A stretch of 64,000 bases of DNA from Cryptomeria japonica (taxonomy: Eukaryota > Streptophyta > Pinopsida > Cupressales > Cupressaceae). The stretch spans positions 266,024,192-266,088,191 of the forward strand of contig NC_081406.1 in NCBI RefSeq assembly GCF_030272615.1. Reading direction: 5' to 3'. Within the stretch, counting starts at the first letter, position 1, and every line of letters starts with the position of its first letter. Below, piece by piece: positions 59,282 through 64,000 of the stretch. Position numbers and translations under genes: made by a program. The notes under the pieces are model-generated. The model did not search any database. It saw only the letters and a list, made by a program, of their open reading frames with translations, and had not been told where the DNA came from.

Positions 59282-60186
59282 TCAATGCCCACCTCCACAT
59301 TCATCTTTGCTAATGCACAATTTTCTTCCTTAAGATATTTAAATTATATTTTTTAAACTCAAGAAGAAATAAAATGACGTTCTTCAATAAAAAGGGAGGA
59401 AGAAATTTTTAGAAAATCATGTTAATCCCAATGGTTTACCATTACAAACACGAGATGTGATTTTTGTTTTTAGGTCATGACTTCTCTCATCCATCATTTT
59501 ATCCTCCATTATCCATCATGCCCACCTTCACATTCATCTTTTTTTATTCACAACTCATGATTAATTATTCATCATTCACCATTCATGACACCATCCTCCA
59601 CATTCATCTTTACCAATTCATATTTTCTTGTAAAATATATGTGAAATTAATGAGGTTATAAGTGCATAAAAATTATAAGTTATGTGATCCTATAAAAAGG
59701 ATATGGTGAATAATGTCAATTAGAGTACCTAATGTAGTAGGAAAGTCAACATGTGATTAAGATACAAACACAAAAAATAGTAGGTAAGCAATAATATGGA
59801 TGGTGGGATGGATGGTGAGAGGAAGGTGGGGAAATGATAATAATATGGATGGTGTCAGTAAAAATACTTTTATTCTAACTAATTAGTGGGATGACTTATT
59901 AAGCATATGCAACCAAACTTTATTTATTACTACATAATATATTCTAATACCATACCTCTAAATACATGAAATTAAGCAGTAAAAAATGATGAGTATAGAA
60001 AATAAATTAATCTAAACATTCATCATGACATAATCTAGATAGCTTTAATGACATCATAAAATAAATTAAGATTATAAAAGCCCCCAAACTAGAAAATATT
60101 TTGTTATTGTGATATTGTAACATATTAAACACTATTAAAAATATAATTATTCTAAAATAAATATTAATTTACATAAATATTACCTT
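59282..60186. other. AT-rich spacer without recognised genes
   Basis: No open frame with a domain, no LTR ends and no RNA signal. Confidence 0.6.
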
Positions 60187-60586
60187 ATAAATATCAACAA
60201 AGCTAATCGATTAAGATGTTATAGAATCATTCCAAAGGATATAACAACATTTCAGTTTAAATGCTCGAATATAACCAAGAGTCCTAATAAACTATTAATT
60301 GATAATTGTGCTTTATTAAATTGTAACACTATTACAAACAAAAATAATACTTATTTGAATAATTCTATGAAGGGTACGATACACACAAGAAAAAAATGAC
60401 CTCACATAATATACAATCAAATATATAGATTAGTGACAAAATGTAAATATGTTTAAATTATAACATTCAAAAAGAGAAATTTTAGTTGAAATTAGAGCTA
60501 AATATTCATGTATTTAATTTATATAATTTCTATGTTTATCCAAACATTAATTATAAATTATTTGAATAATCAATCCTAACTATTTA

Positions 60587-60714
60587 AGGTGTCCAATCAA
60601 GTGGTTAAAGCATTAAGGTCTCATTGTGGACCCCCAAATTTCAAATCTTGAAAACGACATAGATGATGAAATTCTAAGTGGTGAACCTTAGTTTTCCATT
60701 ATGTAAATTTTTTT
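60587..60714 (+). repeat. Possible tRNA-derived SINE, copy 1
   Basis: GTGTCCAATCAAGTGGTTAAAGC resembles the 5' half of a Leu/Ser-type tRNA with a box A. About 40 bases on, TTTCAAATC resembles box B. The unit ends in a T-rich run (AAATTTTTTTAAG). Copies occur at 61407-61483 and 61562-61690. Small size, Pol III-like boxes and T-rich tail suggest a SINE; no target duplication was found. Confidence 0.4.
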
Positions 60715-60739
60715 AAGTTATTATTCTAAAAATGTAAAA

Positions 60740-60903
<164 letters not shown>

Positions 60904-61406
60904 TGATAGTCCATATACTAATTTAAACTAAATTTACAAACTATCAAAAATGTACTAATTAATAATCTCAAACTCCTAAATCCTAAATATTAATTAATTG
61001 TCCTATCCAAACATTTATTTCCAAAGTCAATTATATTAAGATATTATAGAATCAATCCAAAGGATATAACCATTTCATTTTAAATGTTGGAATATACCCA
61101 AGGGTCTTAATAAACTATTACTTGATAGTTGTGCTTTATTAAATTGTAACATTGTTAAGAACAAAAAAATAATTACTATTTGAATCATTCTATGAGGGTA
61201 CCATTCAAACACAAGAAAAAATGACTTCGCATAATATACAATCAAATATATAGATTAGTGACAAAACAAAAATATTTTTTTATAGCATTTAAACAAGGCA
61301 TCTATATCGCAATTAGAGCCAAATACCCATGTATTTAATTTATACAATTTCTATATTTATCCAAACATTCATTATAATTTTTTTTAATAATCAATCCTAA
61401 CTATTT

Positions 61407-61483
61407 AAGGTGTCTCATTGTGGACCCGCAAAGTTCAAATCTTGAAAGTGACATAGATGATGAAATTCTAAGTGGTGAACCTT
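61407..61483 (+). repeat. Possible SINE, copy 2 (internal deletion)
   Basis: Matches copy 1 but lacks the box A segment between GGTGTC and TCATTGTGGACC. It keeps AGTTCAAATC, a better box B match. Confidence 0.35.
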
Positions 61484-61561
61484 TGTATTTAATATATACA
61501 ATTTCCATATTTATCTAAACATTAATGATAATATTTATTTCAATAATCAATCCTAGCTATT

Positions 61562-61690
61562 AAAGGTGTCAAGATCAAGTGGTTAAAGCATTAAGGTCTC
61601 ACACTAAACCCTTAAAATTCAAATCTTGAAAGTGACATAGATGATGAAATTCAAGTGGTGAACCTTAGTTTTCCATTATGTAGGTACCAA
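61562..61690 (+). repeat. Possible SINE, copy 3
   Basis: AAGGTGTCAAGATCAAGTGGTTAAAGC to ATTATGTAGG, aligned with copy 1 over its length. Box A-like AAGTGG and box B-like ATTCAAATC are present. Confidence 0.4.
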
Positions 61691-64000
61691 TAAAAGCTTC
61701 TAAGTAGTAGTTTAAAAAAAAAAGTAAAATATTATTTGTGAAAAATCTAAATATATATTTATATCAAATAATTTGATATGCCTATTTAAACTAAATTTAT
61801 AGGCTATAAAAAAATAAATAAATTTACGACTCATATATTTATTTACACTATATTTATAGACTATCACAAATATTCTATGGATATAATTTTTGAAAATGGT
61901 AGAATAAGATTGACCAATTGAATTTTTAAAAAACATAAATCATAGATTTTTATACTTTTTAATATTTAATAAAAAATGATCCAAAACCATAATTAATAAT
62001 CTAAAAATCCTAAATCTTAAATATTAATTAATTGTCCCATGCAAACATTTATTTCCGCAAAACATTGTCTAGAATATAATTAGTAGGCGAATCCCTATTA
62101 ATTTGGATAAAGGTTGTTGCGAGAGTTTTGTCAAAGTGAGGGCCGTAATTAATTGCTGAGCTGGAATTATGACGTGACATTTGACTAATAAATTAAATGT
62201 TAGTGTTGAGGTGGACAGGACATAGTGGGGTTGGCCATAACTTGTAACACAAGCAAATTTTTTTCAATTTTCAAGTAGGTAGAAATGATGAAGGTAGATC
62301 ATTCATTTTGAAATTTTAGGTAAAATGTAACAAGATGTTAACCAACGTACCATATGTAGGCCTGCCTATAAAATCATCACAATAATTATTTAAAAATAAG
62401 GTTTGATAAAGTATTATAATTTAATTGGTGGTTTTGATGTTAGATTAGGATGATGGATACGTCTTTGATTATATCGTTCATTAAAATTAAAATTTTATTG
62501 TGGGCGATTTAAACAAAGGAAAGTGTAATTTAGTAATCTTAGGTGACTTTGATGAGACCCACCCCACTTTAAAAAATGATAAGTGGAACGCCTATCACTT
62601 ACAAAAATTTGTAATAAACTAGCCAACATTTATTTATAATGACTATGTTAAAGATGACTTTTCATTTAAAAATATAATTTATCATAATATGATAATCCAT
62701 TATATAAAAACAAAAAAAATCGATATTTACAAAATTGTAGTGACATGGACATGCACACATCTTATGTATTTGGTTTTTTCTGACCCCTTTGGATGTTTGA
62801 TTTAACCTTTGGATTTGTCATCATGATCCCTTAGAGATGTGGACATGCTCATTATAAAAAAATATTAATAATAATTTCCTATGTATATCATTAAAATAAT
62901 AATCTCCTATGTATATCATTAAAATAATAATTTCAAGTAGATTGCTAGCTATTTTGCACCAAAAAAGCATTTTGAGTAGTACGGGAACTTTAGAAATTGC
63001 TGTAGTACAAGGGATGGGATAGCCACGAAGCTTTAGGGGAAAGTGACATACAAACGGGAAAATAGATTTAATTCAAAATAAATTTTTTAAACGAGGTGGA
63101 TGTAATTTTGTGTTTTATTTTTGAGAAAAAGAAGATGAATATTAGGTAAAAGTAGGTCTTTAGGTTACATTTTATTTATTATTTTCAAATTATAATTTTG
63201 TTGATTTTTAATTTAAATTAAGGTTAAAAGATTTTAATTGGTTATTGATATATGTGATTTAAATATTGTAAATAATATTAAAAAAATAAGTTTATTATTA
63301 TGCTATTTTTAATAAATAAATGATGAATATGTTGATGGAGTATGGAGAATAAAATGAATGTGATTTGGGTTTAAATAAAATAAAAATATTAAAAAGTTTA
63401 AAGTGCTTAATTTATTTTCAAAATTATATGTACAAATAAGTTTGAGAGAGTACGTAGAATAAATTATAAATGTTGTTCCTTGCTTTTTATAAAAATCAAA
63501 GAAAATATCATCCTCGTCTCTTACTAAACTCTTATATGGAGGGATACAAATATTGATGTATTTTTTCACCTCATATAGATTAATATAACACCTAGATTGA
63601 GAAGACGTTCCACATAGTAATTTGGCACAATATAAATTAATAATGAAAAATCTAATAAATTGAGGCACTTAGGATATTGAAAGTTAAGAGAATGTTGGCT
63701 CTAAATCCAAAAACAACATTCTCCAAAAATAACATTCTCTCGATATTATGGACTATGCAAATCTCTTATCACATTTTGAAGGCTATCATGCATAAAAATA
63801 AATAGTTTCTAAATCGCCACCTCCATCTGTCATAGCATGAAAGGTGTAAATCCATTGTGTGAAACTTGTTCCATCAATTAGAAATTAATTGTATTAGACA
63901 CAATCAAAAATTTAGGCTTTGTGGAAACCTCTCATATCTTAATAAGATTGATTCTTGTATTGCCTATATTTTTATTTTGGTGGTGTCAACATTGAAACTA
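61691..64000. other. AT-rich sequence without recognised genes
   Basis: About 2.3 kb. The block AAATATTAATTAATTGTCC...AAACATTTATTTCC occurs at 60984-61023 and again at 62018-62056, so the local duplication extends here. The minus-strand 119-codon frame at 63309-63668 has no domain and a composition expected from AT-rich DNA. Confidence 0.55.

Noticed and set aside
63309-63668. 119-codon minus-strand ORF
   Set aside because: Phe/Ile/Tyr/Asn-rich composition expected from AT-rich DNA, no domain, no context.

Overview
This window looks like repeat-dense nuclear DNA from a land plant with a large genome. A conifer is my best guess, from the very long LTRs, deep nesting and old, mutation-riddled elements, but that is an inference. 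I see no intact host gene, no rRNA gene, no functional tRNA gene and no CRISPR array. Nearly all recognisable sequence is LTR-retrotransposon material, most of it broken by in-frame stops.

Layout. 1-1635 and 8344-8540 (minus) are two halves of a decayed plant-mobile-domain (PMD) reading frame, split by a Copia element, C1 (1636-8343). 8568-9936 holds an AT-rich 42-bp tandem repeat, a GC-rich hairpin array and an unidentified antisense frame. They lie just before a polypurine tract and an LTR-like block (9937 to about 10760), so 1-10760 reads as the 3' end of an old Gypsy element with antisense extra genes. 10998-11956 is a solo LTR. 12663-16578 is a non-autonomous LTR element, N2. 18192-18524 is a complete 333-bp TRIM whose 135-bp LTRs each contain a tRNA-like sequence. 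18998-27704 is a young non-autonomous Gypsy-type element, G0, coding for a gag-like protein, a retropepsin and a G-patch domain but no RT or integrase. 30122-43329 is a broken Copia element, C3, which hosts a large minus-strand non-autonomous element, N3 (33302-41316). C3 is cut off at 43330 by a Gypsy chromovirus, G1 (43330-55012), which hosts a 3.9-kb TG...CA insertion (45451-49377). 55013-59281 holds fragments of further Gypsy-type LTRs plus a solo LTR (56252-57515). 59282-64000 is AT-rich, with a compound microsatellite and three copies of a possible SINE.

How the parts relate. C1, N2, N3, C3, the solo LTR at 10998 and the TRIM all fit one replication style: TGTTG...CA ends, a methionine-initiator-type primer site (clear in C1, N2, N3 and the TRIM, weak in C3) and a purine tract just before the 3' LTR. 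C1-like machinery could have mobilised N2, N3 and the TRIM, which lack pol. In several insertions, removing the element and one target-site copy restores the host reading frame. This gives the order of events: PMD-Gypsy before C1; C3 before N3 and G1; G1 before the 3.9-kb insertion.

Most notable observations: (1) the tRNA-like LTR TRIM; (2) a compensating stem next to the primer site in four Copia-type families; (3) N3, with a five-zinc-knuckle ORF1 and an unrecognised 1115-codon ORF2; (4) the protease plus G-patch arrangement in G0; (5) GGACC...GGTCC hairpins in several related Gypsy-type LTRs.
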